Assembly: GCA_963678485.1 (NCBI GenBank)
Contig: OY782882.1
Span: forward strand, 3,472,001 to 3,536,000
Origin: CALGYY01 sp963678485
GTDB taxonomy: Bacteria; Bacteroidota; Bacteroidia; Bacteroidales; CAIWKO01
Direction: 5' to 3'
Length of the DNA stretch: 64,000 nt
Shown here piece after piece: positions 1 to 8,482 of this stretch. A program made the translations under genes and the position numbers. Under the pieces are notes generated by a model. It saw nothing but the letters and a program-made list of their open reading frames with translations. It made no database searches and had not been told where the DNA came from. Every line of letters starts with the position of its first letter. Within the stretch, counting starts at the first letter, position 1.

Positions 1-1051
1 TTGGATGTGCTGTCATTTCCCCAATGGAGAATATGATTAGTCCTGCAATGAAAACCCAGGTATTGGAAGAAATAGCCAATATCCCCATTCCTATTGTTCC
101 CAGACTGATACCGGCAATCATGGTAGGCAGGGCTTTGGTTTTCTTGACGATGGCAGAAATCAGAATTTGCAGCAGAATGATGGTTCCTGCATTGATTACA
201 GTAACATGTTCCGATTCAAACTTCCAGTGCGGAGCCGCGATGAACAAGCCCAGGAAGGAATTCACGGCATCGTTCAATGGGGTCATGTCCATATATTCGC
301 TTTGATACCAGAGCACCGTATCGAACATTTGAAAGTAGAGAATCCAGAAACCGGAGTAGATAAGGATCATCACAATGAAGCGGTAATCCTTTAGTACAAG
401 AATCATTTCCTTAAGGATAGTCGCAAAACCCTTGGTATTAGCGGGTTTTTCAGGCTCCTGGTAAAACAGGAAATTCAGCAGCAGCAAACTTCCGGTTGCT
501 ATGGCTGCCATGAAGAAAATATATGAATATGAAAAATCTTTAAGGAAGGGTATTAATATCAATGGAAATATGAATGCACCCAGATTAATGGTCCAATAAA
601 AAATTCCAAAGCCCAGTGATGAATTGCTTTCGTTTGTGGAGCGCGCAATGGTTCCGCTGATAATGGGTTTGAAGAATCCTGCACCAAGAACCATGAGTAA
701 GAGGCTGCCAAAAATCAAAGTGTAATCGGTTACTAATCCGGAGAGAAAATATCCCAGACTCATTACTATCAGTGCAAAGGTGAGTGTTTTCTTATAACCA
801 TAGCGGTCGGCGATTGCTCCAGATAGAATTGGCAGTAGATATAGCAATGGGGTGATGGTGCTTTTTATAGCGCCCACACTTTCTTTGGTAAAACCTAGTC
901 CCCCTTTGTCGGTGCCAAGTACTAAATATACCGAAAGCACCGACATCAGTCCATAATATGATCCGCGTTCGAAGAACTCCATAGTAATGACTGTCCAGAA
1001 ATTTCGCGGAAAACTTCTGAAGGAGCCTTTTTTTGCAGGGATGTTATTCAT
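1..1051 (-). CDS. POT/PTR2-family MFS peptide transporter, 3' end outside the window
   Basis: Translating the minus strand from the ATG at 1051 gives an open frame of 350 codons that runs off the left edge without a stop, so the C-terminus is missing. The protein is very hydrophobic, with repeated membrane segments. It carries an ExxER motif at residues 25-29 followed by SYYG, the first-helix signature of proton-coupled oligopeptide transporters. A second family-like motif, GAGFFKPIIS, lies near residue 125. POT proteins of the MFS import di- or tripeptides, or related solutes, with protons across the inner membrane; the substrate here cannot be read from the sequence. It starts 37 bp downstream of the outer-membrane protein gene on the same strand and may share its transcript. 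Confidence 0.82.
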   Translation of the reverse strand, partial: MNNIPAKKGSFRSFPRNFWTVITMEFFERGSYYGLMSVLSVYLVLGTDKGGLGFTKESVGAIKSTITPLLYLLPILSGAIADRYGYKKTLTFALIVMSLGYFLSGLVTDYTLIFGSLLLMVLGAGFFKPIISGTIARSTNESNSSLGFGIFYWTINLGAFIFPLILIPFLKDFSYSYIFFMAAIATGSLLLLNFLFYQEPEKPANTKGFATILKEMILVLKDYRFIVMILIYSGFWILYFQMFDTVLWYQSEYMDMTPLNDAVNSFLGLFIAAPHWKFESEHVTVINAGTIILLQILISAIVKKTKALPTMIAGISLGTIGMGILAISSNTWVFIAGLIIFSIGEMTAHP

Positions 1052-1088
1052 TAATAGTTACAAGGAATTACTTAATATGCGCACAGAA

Positions 1089-1685
1089 TCAATCATCGAA
1101 TGTATAGCCCAAACCAATACCTATCATAGGCTGGAAGGCGTTTTTCATCAAAGGAACATTTTCTTTTCCATAGAGAACATACATGGGATCGACAACTGCT
1201 TTAAAGAAAAATGAGCGTTGAATTTCGTAACGTACTCCAACATGCAGATTGACGCCAGCAACAGAGGTGTTATCAGCATATCGGCCGATAGGAGCCTCAT
1301 CATAATTTTTATAAATATATAAATAAGTGCCGCCAAATCCGGCATCTACAAGCCAGTTATCGCCACCGAACAAAAAGTTCAGGCCAATGGGAGCACCCGT
1401 CAGACGCAGCTTTACGAAATTATAATAGATTCCACCAAGACGATACGTCAACATGAAATTCGATTTGCAAACCAGTGTTCCTTCGTAATTGATGGAGTTG
1501 TAGGTGAGATATGAAAAATTTGTATGTGTCTCGTGGTAAAGCACATGCTTTGGACAAAAGTTGTACTTTGGTGCACGGCAACTGCCATTGCGGAAGGTAG
1601 CCCCTTTTTGTTCCTGATCCTTCTGTGCAGCAACGCTTCCTGCAATCAGAAAGAGGAGCGTAAAACATATCGCTAATTTTTTCAT
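1089..1685 (-). CDS. Secreted outer-membrane beta-barrel-like protein, unknown function
   Basis: The 198-residue protein starts with a clear Sec signal peptide (a basic MKK start, a hydrophobic core and a cut after SVAAQ). The rest is rich in alternating aromatic and glycine residues and ends in GIGLGYTF-DD, typical of small outer-membrane barrels whose last strand ends in an aromatic residue. Two cysteines near residues 35 and 44 of the precursor could form a disulfide. I do not recognise a named family. It precedes the POT transporter on the same strand, with 37 bp between them. A TAnnTTTG-type box lies about 20 bp upstream of the start. Confidence 0.68.
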   Translation of the reverse strand: MKKLAICFTLLFLIAGSVAAQKDQEQKGATFRNGSCRAPKYNFCPKHVLYHETHTNFSYLTYNSINYEGTLVCKSNFMLTYRLGGIYYNFVKLRLTGAPIGLNFLFGGDNWLVDAGFGGTYLYIYKNYDEAPIGRYADNTSVAGVNLHVGVRYEIQRSFFFKAVVDPMYVLYGKENVPLMKNAFQPMIGIGLGYTFDD

Positions 1686-1704
1686 AAGAGCTGTGCTTAT
1701 TGTG

Positions 1705-1712
1705 CAAAAATA
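1705..1712 (-). promoter_or_regulatory. Candidate -7 box for the outer-membrane protein gene
   Basis: The minus strand reads TATTTTTG, an exact match to the Bacteroidota -7 consensus TAnnTTTG, 20 bp before the start codon at 1685. No TTG lies at the ideal 19-20 nt spacing; the nearest is at 16 nt, so the -33 half is weak. Confidence 0.4.
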
Positions 1713-1759
1713 AACGCTTTTTCTTAATCAATATTGAGTTTGACAAAAATGAATGAACA

Positions 1760-2325
1760 AATTATTGTTGGCAGTGATGGGTGGGGTTATGGGGTTAAAG
1801 GGTTTTTGGGTTAATAGGTTATGGGGGTTTGGAGTTAATTAGTTGATAAGTTAAATGGTAATTAGTTTTTGCGACGCTGCATACCTTGCAAGACGGGACT
1901 TAGCTGCACTATTCTTTAGTAATTAATCGAAGGTGTCTTGAGGACTTCATGGTAATCACAGTCCTTCACCAGTGCGTCATTGGTTTTAAGGTTATGGGGT
2001 TAAAAGGTTATCGAGATAACGGTTAATAGGTTGATTAGTCTTACAGCGCAGCAAAATTTGCAAGACCCGACTTCGATGTATTATTACTACGTCAATTCAA
2101 CGCAGGAATCTCCAGAGCATATAAACAGCTTCACTCTCAAACACGCACTGCTGTATTCATTAACTAATTTACTAATCACTAATTTACTAGTTAACCGCCT
2201 CTTTCAATCAGGGCGTCATTCCGGATTTAATCCGGAATCCCCTTGTTTATTGGTTAAAAGGTTATTGGGTTTATGGGTTATTGTAATAAGAATGCCCCCC
2301 AGATTTATATTAACCCCAGTGCTTA
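1760..2325. repeat. Gene-free gap made of dispersed composite repeats
   Basis: This stretch has no credible gene. It holds G/T-rich degenerate runs of the GGTTA-GGGTTAA type. It also holds a block around 1835-1950 (AATTAGTTTTTGCGACG, then CTATTCTTTAGTAATTAATC and GGTGTCTTGAGGACTTCATG) that recurs in diverged form near 44030-44150, followed by a palindromic repeat. The same combination in a distant gene-free gap shows this is a dispersed non-coding repeat family. Confidence 0.6.
2218..2238. repeat. Palindromic dispersed repeat, copy 1
   Basis: A 21-nt palindrome with arms ATTCCGGATT and AATCCGGAAT around one central base, preceded by GGCGTC and followed by CCCCTTG. Near-identical copies with the same flanks are at 43938, 44177 and 44412, all in gene-free gaps and all in the same orientation. 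Confidence 0.8.
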
Positions 2326-4266
2326 TCAATGAAAATAGCTCGACAATTCAATTTCTTTGGTCTTAAACGCGTCGGAATCGATGTACATATCCTGCCACAT
2401 TGCAAGGCCCATGGCTACCCAAAGATAATTGTAATGCCAGCGCATTTTGGGATGGGGCGCGTGATCCATGATGCGACGCAGGTAGGTATAATTGAAAATG
2501 CCTTGTTTTTCTACATATTCACGCGTCAACACCTTTTCAGCAGTATCTTTTAAGTCTTTACGGAATTGATGATAAGGATTCACGGTAAAGCCCCATTTTT
2601 TCTTAGTGATGATTTTTTCGGGAAGCTTTTGAGCCATGGCCTTGCGGAACAAATACTTTGTCGTATTGTTTTTAATTTTCAAATGAACTGGAATACTGAA
2701 TCCAAAGTTTACCAAATCAAGGTCGAGGAAGGGAACGCGCTCTTCAACGGAATGAGCGAGCGACATACGGTCTTCCGTCAGAAGATAGTCGTTCACCATC
2801 TTAGTCTGAAACTCCGCGTGCAGCACACGATCCAGAGCGTTCATGCCGCGACTTTTTTCAAAAAATGGTGTGAATTCAGTGCGTACCCTAATGGCCTCTT
2901 CTTTCATTTTCTGATAGAATGAGGGATGGTAGATTTCTTTAAAAAATCCATTATCAAAATCCCAAACATTACGGATGATGAGGTAGAATTTTTCCAAATC
3001 GCCAATGGCTGCAAGCATTTGAAGACCTCTGCGATATTCGTCCAGACTTAAGGTATGGGTTGCATTTTGAATCGTAAAGAGAAATTCAGATTTCCATCGA
3101 AGAATGGTCTGCATAAATGGCGGGACCAATCCGTGAAGCTTATTGAAAGGATAAATGAATTTGTGGATATCGTAACCGGCAAAGAGTTCATCTCCGCCCA
3201 GACCGCCCAACACAACAGTAATATCTTTTTTAACGAAGGCCGACATATTAAAACCCTGCAGCAGGTTGATTTTGGGTTCTTCTGCGTGCCACAACACTTC
3301 GGGGAATTGCTGCATGGGATTCATGCTGAGCGAAAGTGTGTGATGGTTGGTGCCGAAGTATTTTGCAATGCGCTCTGCATCGGGAAATTCATCGGTGGGT
3401 TCGTTGAAACCCATGGTAAAGGTGTTGATTTGCGGCACGCCCAGTTCATGCATCTTTTGAACGATGGTAGATGAATCCATGCCTCCGCTTAGATATACGC
3501 CTAATGGCACATCGCTCATCAATTGCCTTTCTACCGCTTGTTTGATGTAGAAGTGCATACGCTCAATAGCTTCGCCCTCCTGCATGTTTTTTTCGGTGTT
3601 GAATTCCAGCTCCCAGTAGCGCTTAATCTCACACTGTCCCTTCTCAAACATCATATAATGCGCAGGTGGCAGGCGCTTGATTCCTTCGAATAAGGTCTCA
3701 TTCCCTTGAGTGTATCGCAGATTGATATGCGAATGCAATGCGTTGAAGTTGATACTGCGCGATACAGCAGGGTGCAACAATATTGATTTTTGCTCTGAAC
3801 CAAAGATGAGCAAACCATCTTTAGCGTAGTAATGCAGAGGTTTTACACCGAAATGATCACGTGCAAGCATCAGACGGTTGTTTCGCTGATCCAGCAAGGC
3901 AAAAGCAAAGATGCCGTTGAGCTTCTTAAGAAAGTGCGGACCTTCTTCTTCATAAAGATGAACAAGAATTTCTGTATCGCTTGTAGTGTAGAATGTATGG
4001 CCTCTTTCAAGGAGTCCGGCTTTCAACTCTTTGAAATTATAAATTTCTCCGTTGAAAACCACTACAAGGCTGCGGTCTTCATTATATATAGGCTGATCAC
4101 CGGTGGTGAGGTCAACGATTGAAAGCCTGCGGTGACCCAAGGTTACATCCTGATGAACATATACCGATTTGGCATCCGGTCCGCGGTGCCTGATAATATC
4201 GAGCATGTCGTTCATCAACGTGCTGCGATCTTTTCCTTTCTCAACGATACCTGCTATGCCACACAC
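2326..4266 (-). CDS. asnB: Asparagine synthase (glutamine-hydrolysing)
   Basis: The 646-residue protein has the two-domain AsnB layout. The N-terminus MCGIAG places the glutaminase nucleophile at Cys2, followed by class II amidotransferase residues (HRGPD near 27, FNGEIYN near 71). The synthetase domain carries the pyrophosphate loop SGGMDSS at residues 260-266. The enzyme converts aspartate, glutamine and ATP to asparagine in the cytoplasm. Homologues of this length beside glycosyltransferases often sit in cell-surface polysaccharide clusters, so it could instead amidate a sugar or peptide precursor. The glycosyltransferase gene ends 50 bp upstream on the same strand, suggesting one transcript. 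The Met start is fixed because Cys2 must be exposed. Confidence 0.93.
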   Translation of the reverse strand: MCGIAGIVEKGKDRSTLMNDMLDIIRHRGPDAKSVYVHQDVTLGHRRLSIVDLTTGDQPIYNEDRSLVVVFNGEIYNFKELKAGLLERGHTFYTTSDTEILVHLYEEEGPHFLKKLNGIFAFALLDQRNNRLMLARDHFGVKPLHYYAKDGLLIFGSEQKSILLHPAVSRSINFNALHSHINLRYTQGNETLFEGIKRLPPAHYMMFEKGQCEIKRYWELEFNTEKNMQEGEAIERMHFYIKQAVERQLMSDVPLGVYLSGGMDSSTIVQKMHELGVPQINTFTMGFNEPTDEFPDAERIAKYFGTNHHTLSLSMNPMQQFPEVLWHAEEPKINLLQGFNMSAFVKKDITVVLGGLGGDELFAGYDIHKFIYPFNKLHGLVPPFMQTILRWKSEFLFTIQNATHTLSLDEYRRGLQMLAAIGDLEKFYLIIRNVWDFDNGFFKEIYHPSFYQKMKEEAIRVRTEFTPFFEKSRGMNALDRVLHAEFQTKMVNDYLLTEDRMSLAHSVEERVPFLDLDLVNFGFSIPVHLKIKNNTTKYLFRKAMAQKLPEKIITKKKWGFTVNPYHQFRKDLKDTAEKVLTREYVEKQGIFNYTYLRRIMDHAPHPKMRWHYNYLWVAMGLAMWQDMYIDSDAFKTKEIELSSYFH

Positions 4267-4316
4267 TTTGTTATTATTTTAGAAGGGTAAACGGTGTTTT
4301 TACAAAGTTAGTGTTT

Positions 4317-5699
4317 CTACCGGATTTGTATAGTATTGTCGAAGATACTCGCCAGTTTACCAGTAAGCGCTTTACGACTATAGTCTTTTATTTCGCCCGT
4401 CGCAGCTGTGTTTTGATGATTCTTCCATTGCTGCCATTGTTCGAGAATATAGCTGCATCCTGCAGCAGCATCAGAATAATCGAATACCTTCCCGCATCCG
4501 GTTTCTGCTAAAATGATTCCTGCATCGCCCGTCACTGGACCATAAGTAATGATAGGTCTGCCGGCACCGATGTATTCAAATATCTTGCTTGTGATAATAC
4601 ATTCGTTATCGGTGGTTTTAGGAATAATCAACAGCAATAAATCGGAATTGCGAATTTTTTCGATGGATTCGCTGTAATGGGTATATGGACTAAAATGTAT
4701 CTGATTCTTGTAATCTAGACTGTTAACGAGATCGTGGATATAAGTCGGGAAGTTGCCCAGCCATAGCATTTCCATATCCTTACGGAAATCTGCATTTTTC
4801 ATGGCTTCCGTTAAGGAGTTAAAAAAACATTCGGGATGTTGTTCGCGACTGATACTGCCTGCGTAAATAATCCGGAATTTTTCTGAACGCTGGTATACTT
4901 CACCAGTGAAGTATCGTTCATCATAGCCATTGGTGATGAGGTTGATTGGCTTGTTAGTCTTGCGTTGCAGTATGCGCACCAGCGATGGACCCACAGTAAC
5001 GATGGCATCCATGCGGTTGATGGTTTTCTTTTCGATACGCCGATCCCAGCGATGAATCCACTTCATGCGTTTGGTATTTTCGTTGAGCCAAAACACATCA
5101 GTCCATGGGTCACGGAAATCGGCTACCCAAGGAACACCTGTCTTTCGTGAGGCTTTGCGCGCAATCATATGATTCGTCTGCGGTGGGGATGAACTAAAGA
5201 TGAGATCGATTTTTTCTTCACGGATAATGCGAATGGCTTTACGTGCAGTGCCGAAATACCAAGGGAAACGCGTATCAGGGATGAAATTATATTTAACCCA
5301 GCGTGATAGATTATCCATAAAGGAATTCTTACTCTGGTCGGTGAATCCGTAAGGAATGAAATTCTTGTTTGACTTGGGTGAAACTTTTTTAAAGATCTTG
5401 TGCAGACTGAATCCGGCAGAGCGATATACTTTTGTCTCGGGATTCACCTCTTTCAGCAGGCTTTCGTCGACGAAGGGGAAGTCCCCGTCTTTAGTGGTGA
5501 GCACAACAGCTTCCCATTCGTATTCCGGCAAATATTGCGAAAACTTAAAGATACGGTTTACGGTAGCACCTCCTGCAGGTGGCCAATAGTAGGTTATGAA
5601 GAGAACTTTTTTCAAGGCAGATGAGCTGGTTAATGGATTATCGTTTATTTGTTGTTTGTTCTGTGAAGGTCGCTTACATTTGGAAAAATGCAGATGCAA
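4317..5699 (-). CDS. Glycosyltransferase family 4-like protein
   Basis: A 460-residue frame with a GT-B glycosyltransferase layout. The N-terminal Rossmann part begins KKVLFITYYWPPAGGA, and the C-terminal nucleotide-sugar part contains SKIFEYIGAGRPIITYG, the family 4 region that binds the donor sugar nucleotide. It probably transfers a sugar during surface polysaccharide or lipopolysaccharide assembly at the inner face of the membrane. The ATG at 5699 gives a 28-residue N-terminal extension of low quality before the conserved start; a TTG at 5615 would begin directly at LKKVLFI and give 432 residues, so the start is uncertain. It precedes asnB and is divergent from the gene at 5784. Confidence 0.85.
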   Translation of the reverse strand: MHLHFSKCKRPSQNKQQINDNPLTSSSALKKVLFITYYWPPAGGATVNRIFKFSQYLPEYEWEAVVLTTKDGDFPFVDESLLKEVNPETKVYRSAGFSLHKIFKKVSPKSNKNFIPYGFTDQSKNSFMDNLSRWVKYNFIPDTRFPWYFGTARKAIRIIREEKIDLIFSSSPPQTNHMIARKASRKTGVPWVADFRDPWTDVFWLNENTKRMKWIHRWDRRIEKKTINRMDAIVTVGPSLVRILQRKTNKPINLITNGYDERYFTGEVYQRSEKFRIIYAGSISREQHPECFFNSLTEAMKNADFRKDMEMLWLGNFPTYIHDLVNSLDYKNQIHFSPYTHYSESIEKIRNSDLLLLIIPKTTDNECIITSKIFEYIGAGRPIITYGPVTGDAGIILAETGCGKVFDYSDAAAGCSYILEQWQQWKNHQNTAATGEIKDYSRKALTGKLASIFDNTIQIR

Positions 5700-5756
5700 G
5701 GTTAAGAATTTTTGGGGACATGGAAAAGTGCTGACAGTGGGTTTTCATCCATTATG

Positions 5757-5764
5757 TATCTTTG
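5757..5764 (+). promoter_or_regulatory. Candidate -7 box TATCTTTG
   Basis: Exact match to TAnnTTTG in the common Bacteroidota form TATCTTTGCGG. Transcription would begin near 5771, which rules out the upstream ATG at 5712 as start of the next gene and supports 5784. No clear TTG at -33 is seen. Confidence 0.55.
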
Positions 5765-5783
5765 CGGAAATTATTCAACTGTT

Positions 5784-6986
5784 ATGCAAGTAGAACCTAT
5801 GCCAATCACCGACAAACAAATCGCCGAATCCCTTGATAAGGTGCTGAAGTATGCCGAACGTAATCAATACACCGGGTACAATAAGTACGATGCACTCGAC
5901 AGCAAGCTGTTATGGTTTTTTTCGTTTCGCATTAAGTTTTTACGTTTGGTCTATAGTCAGGTGGTGATGCGGTTTCCCATCAACATCCGCCCATTATTAT
6001 TTGTGCCGAAATCGCGCAATCCTAAAGGAATCGCGCTTTTTGCCATGGCCTATATGAATCGTTATAAGGCAAGTGGCAATGCCTCTGATTTAGCTAAAGC
6101 AGAGGAGTTGTTGCAGTGGCTACTCGACAATCCCAGTAAGGGATACAAAGGCATTTGCTGGGGCTATCAGCATCCATGGCAGGATGTAGGTTTTTTTGCA
6201 CCTGCGCATTTGCCTAATAGAGTAGTGACCTACTTTGTTGATACCGCCATGATGGATTGTTACGAGATTACCGGCAATCAGAAATATTTGGCTGCAGCCA
6301 AGGACAGTATTAAATTCTTATTGGAAGAACCCAAGGTCATGCTTGACACTGAGGATATGAAGGCCATGAGTTATGTGCCTGATGAGCGCGTGAATTGGAT
6401 TGTGATGGATGTTAGTATATTGGTGGGTTCTATTGTTTCGCGAATCTGCAAACATGCTCCTGATGAGGAGTTACAGAAGGATGCCCGTAAGCTTGTACAT
6501 TTTGTAGTAGATAAAATGACAGATTATGGTGCATGGTACTACACTTATCCTGCGGGCGATCATCCGCGTAAGCACGATAATTATCACACTGGTTATATAC
6601 TTGATGCTATTCTTGATTATAGCGACAACAGCGGGGACCAATCGTTTATGGATGCCTATCATAAGGGTCTGAAGTATTACGAAGAGAATCTTTTTTTAGA
6701 TAATGGTGCTCCGAAATGGGCGAATGATAAGGTATTTCCTTACGATGTTCATGGTTCTGCTCAAGGAATCATCACCTTTATGAAGGCCTCGCGTTTCGAT
6801 GCGCATTATAAAGCACTTGCTGAAAAGATTGCAGGATGGGCGATTTACAATATGCAACATCCAACCAAGGGGTTCTTCTATTATCAGAAAACAAAGTGGT
6901 TTCGCAAACCTTTCACCCTCATGCGCTGGTCGTGTGGATGGATGAGCCGAGGATTGAGTCTTTTAGTCTCGGGGGAATCACTCTGA
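5784..6986 (+). CDS. (alpha/alpha)6-barrel protein, VpsJ-like polysaccharide biosynthesis candidate
   Basis: A 400-residue soluble protein made of repeated helical hairpins, with conserved aromatic and acidic patches such as GICWGYQHPWQD and YTYPAGDHPRKHDNYHTGY. This is the look of six-hairpin glycosidase-type toroids, and the best resemblance I can name is the VpsJ-like group tied to extracellular polysaccharide synthesis. It may act on or bind a glycan, but no catalytic pair can be assigned safely. I chose ATG 5784 (MQVEPMPITD) because a -7 box lies at 5757-5764. It is divergent from the glycosyltransferase/asnB pair, which also suggests a surface-sugar role. Confidence 0.7.
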   Translation: MQVEPMPITDKQIAESLDKVLKYAERNQYTGYNKYDALDSKLLWFFSFRIKFLRLVYSQVVMRFPINIRPLLFVPKSRNPKGIALFAMAYMNRYKASGNASDLAKAEELLQWLLDNPSKGYKGICWGYQHPWQDVGFFAPAHLPNRVVTYFVDTAMMDCYEITGNQKYLAAAKDSIKFLLEEPKVMLDTEDMKAMSYVPDERVNWIVMDVSILVGSIVSRICKHAPDEELQKDARKLVHFVVDKMTDYGAWYYTYPAGDHPRKHDNYHTGYILDAILDYSDNSGDQSFMDAYHKGLKYYEENLFLDNGAPKWANDKVFPYDVHGSAQGIITFMKASRFDAHYKALAEKIAGWAIYNMQHPTKGFFYYQKTKWFRKPFTLMRWSCGWMSRGLSLLVSGESL

Positions 6987-6990
6987 TTAA

Positions 6991-7100
6991 TTTCTTTTTG
7001 CTGTTTTCAGCAGAGACGACGGCGAAAAACCTACTGTCTGACTCAGTTTGCCAGTTGACTCTGCTTGCCTAGTGGCAGTTGCGGGGACGATTCAAAGCAC
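6991..7100. repeat. Structured repeat, copy A
   Basis: The first 50 nt (6991-7040) align without gaps to 8011-8060, with about nine differences. Both copies form a short hairpin; here it is TGCTG-TTTT-CAGCA at 6999-7012. Weaker similarity continues to GACGATTCAAAGC near 7100. The two copies flank the lipoprotein gene at 7163-7582. Confidence 0.6.
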
Positions 7101-7162
7101 GACTATTACCGAATAAAAGAAGCATTCGTAGGGCATTTAATAGACAGTGCAATAAGGAATGA

Positions 7163-7582
7163 TCAATAATCTATTTTGTAATATGTTGTTTCAAAACTTA
7201 TATGGCGACTAGTAGGTTTTAAACCATATAAAACCATTTTCCAATTTGCTAGCATCATTCGCCCAATAGTATTATTCCATATGTAGTGGCGATCAATAGT
7301 AGTGTCAATTGAATAAGGATATTCAATAATCTCAAAATAATTTATGTCACCAATATAAAGTCGGTTTTTGCATACTCTTGCAATACCTTTATATTCTTTT
7401 TGACCTTCGAAATTAAAGGTATAAACTGCCTGACTATTCTCCGAAATATACAATGATGGATCATTATATGTTTCAACATCCGGAGACCAATTACCTGTGA
7501 ATTCAGTATTGTTTTTGTTAACTTTTTTGCATGCAACAGTGGATACAACACAAGCTAATATTAGGATTAATAATGGTTTCAT
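7163..7582 (-). CDS. Small lipoprotein, unknown function
   Basis: A 139-residue protein whose N-terminus MKPLLILILACVVSTVACKK is a lipoprotein signal with a plausible lipobox (TVAC) and lipidated Cys18. The mature part has GNWSPD and several aromatic beta-like segments, resembling small lipocalin-like or 'lipoprotein with a W-rich beta sandwich' proteins common in Bacteroidota, but no named family is recognisable. It stands alone between two copies of a structured repeat and has a TATATTTG box 6-13 nt upstream of its start on its own strand (7588-7595), so the leader would be extremely short. Its isolated position and repeat flanks suggest mobility. Confidence 0.6.
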   Translation of the reverse strand: MKPLLILILACVVSTVACKKVNKNNTEFTGNWSPDVETYNDPSLYISENSQAVYTFNFEGQKEYKGIARVCKNRLYIGDINYFEIIEYPYSIDTTIDRHYIWNNTIGRMMLANWKMVLYGLKPTSRHISFETTYYKIDY

Positions 7583-7595
7583 TGTTACAAATATA

Positions 7596-8423
7596 ATATA
7601 GCGTTAGTTGATAGCGGTTTGCAAGACTCATTAGAAGGAATATCTGTGATGCTATTTTTTTATAAGTTTTATTTTTTGAATGGAGACTGGCGTTTTTATT
7701 AACAGTAAATATAAGGGATCAAGCCGAATTATTGAGGAGCAACAAATAGTTATTGGTGTTTTTTTTACACAACAGAAAAAAAACCAATACTGAATTGTCA
7801 CAATTAATAAGAGCACAACTTAATGTGTGGGTTATATTCTTTAAATTCCACCTTTTGCATGAACAAAAGGTGGAGCCAAAATTCTAGTCAAAGCAAAATG
7901 CTATCCCCCCGCTCTCGCCAACGGCCGCAAATCACGCAAGGTAGTGCCGAAAACGCCAATTGACGGGCTGTCTTTGAATGTGACAATAAACTTCATTTCG
8001 CTAATTGAATTTTCTTTTTGTCGTTTTCGACAGAGCCGACAGCGAAAAAGCCGCTGTCTGGCCCCTTGCGGATTTGCGTGCCGTTGACGATTCACAGCCT
8101 GCCCACGCCCGCTTGCTTTGACAGGCCCGCGCACACGCTTTGAACATTAGCATTGTATAATTTCAATACTGTAAAAGAACCTCAAAGTACTAATGGTTTT
8201 GGTCTGATAGACTATTAAAACACGGATGCTCAAAAAGATTGATAAGTGTAATCAATATTGATGGACAATGTTACAGACAATAACTGCAAATGGAACTCAT
8301 TCGCGTTCATTCGTGGTATTCGTAGTTGGAGAAAGGTTGTAAAATCTATTGTTTTCTATGAATAGTATTCCTACTCCTCAACTTTTCCGTTTGATCCAAT
8401 ATAAGCCGTTTGGCAAAGTCAGA
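7596..8423. other. Gene-free gap of about 830 bp
   Basis: No convincing gene on either strand. It contains structured repeat copy B (8011-8100) followed by a GC-rich stretch near 8100-8150 ending in TTTGAACATTAG. The remainder is AT-rich and shows no clear feature apart from the TAGCGTTAGTTGATAGC segment near 7600. Confidence 0.5.
8011..8100. repeat. Structured repeat, copy B
   Basis: Counterpart of copy A at 6991. Its first hairpin is TGTCG-TTTT-CGACA at 8019-8032, which differs from copy A at two base pairs with both sides changed, keeping the pairing. A second stem, GACAGC with GCTGTC, spans 8038-8058. Confidence 0.6.
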
Positions 8424-8457
8424 AAGAAAAAAAACCGGGTACATATTGACCCGGTTT
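8424..8457 (-). terminator. Rho-independent terminator of the sdh operon
   Basis: Perfect 9-bp stem AAACCGGGT/ACCCGGTTT (8432-8440 and 8449-8457) with an 8-nt loop, followed on the minus strand by a run of about ten T residues. It lies 25 bp after the sdhB stop. Confidence 0.88.
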
Positions 8458-8482
8458 AATTTTAACTTTTATTGCGTATTTT

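Noticed and set aside
2031..2366. A 111-codon frame in the repeat gap
   Set aside because: It runs through the dispersed repeat and palindrome and then antisense into asnB; not protein-like.
7901..8134. A 77-codon minus-strand frame in the gap before sdhB
   Set aside because: Low-complexity basic translation overlapping structured repeat copy B, no signal peptide, no promoter and no recognisable fold.
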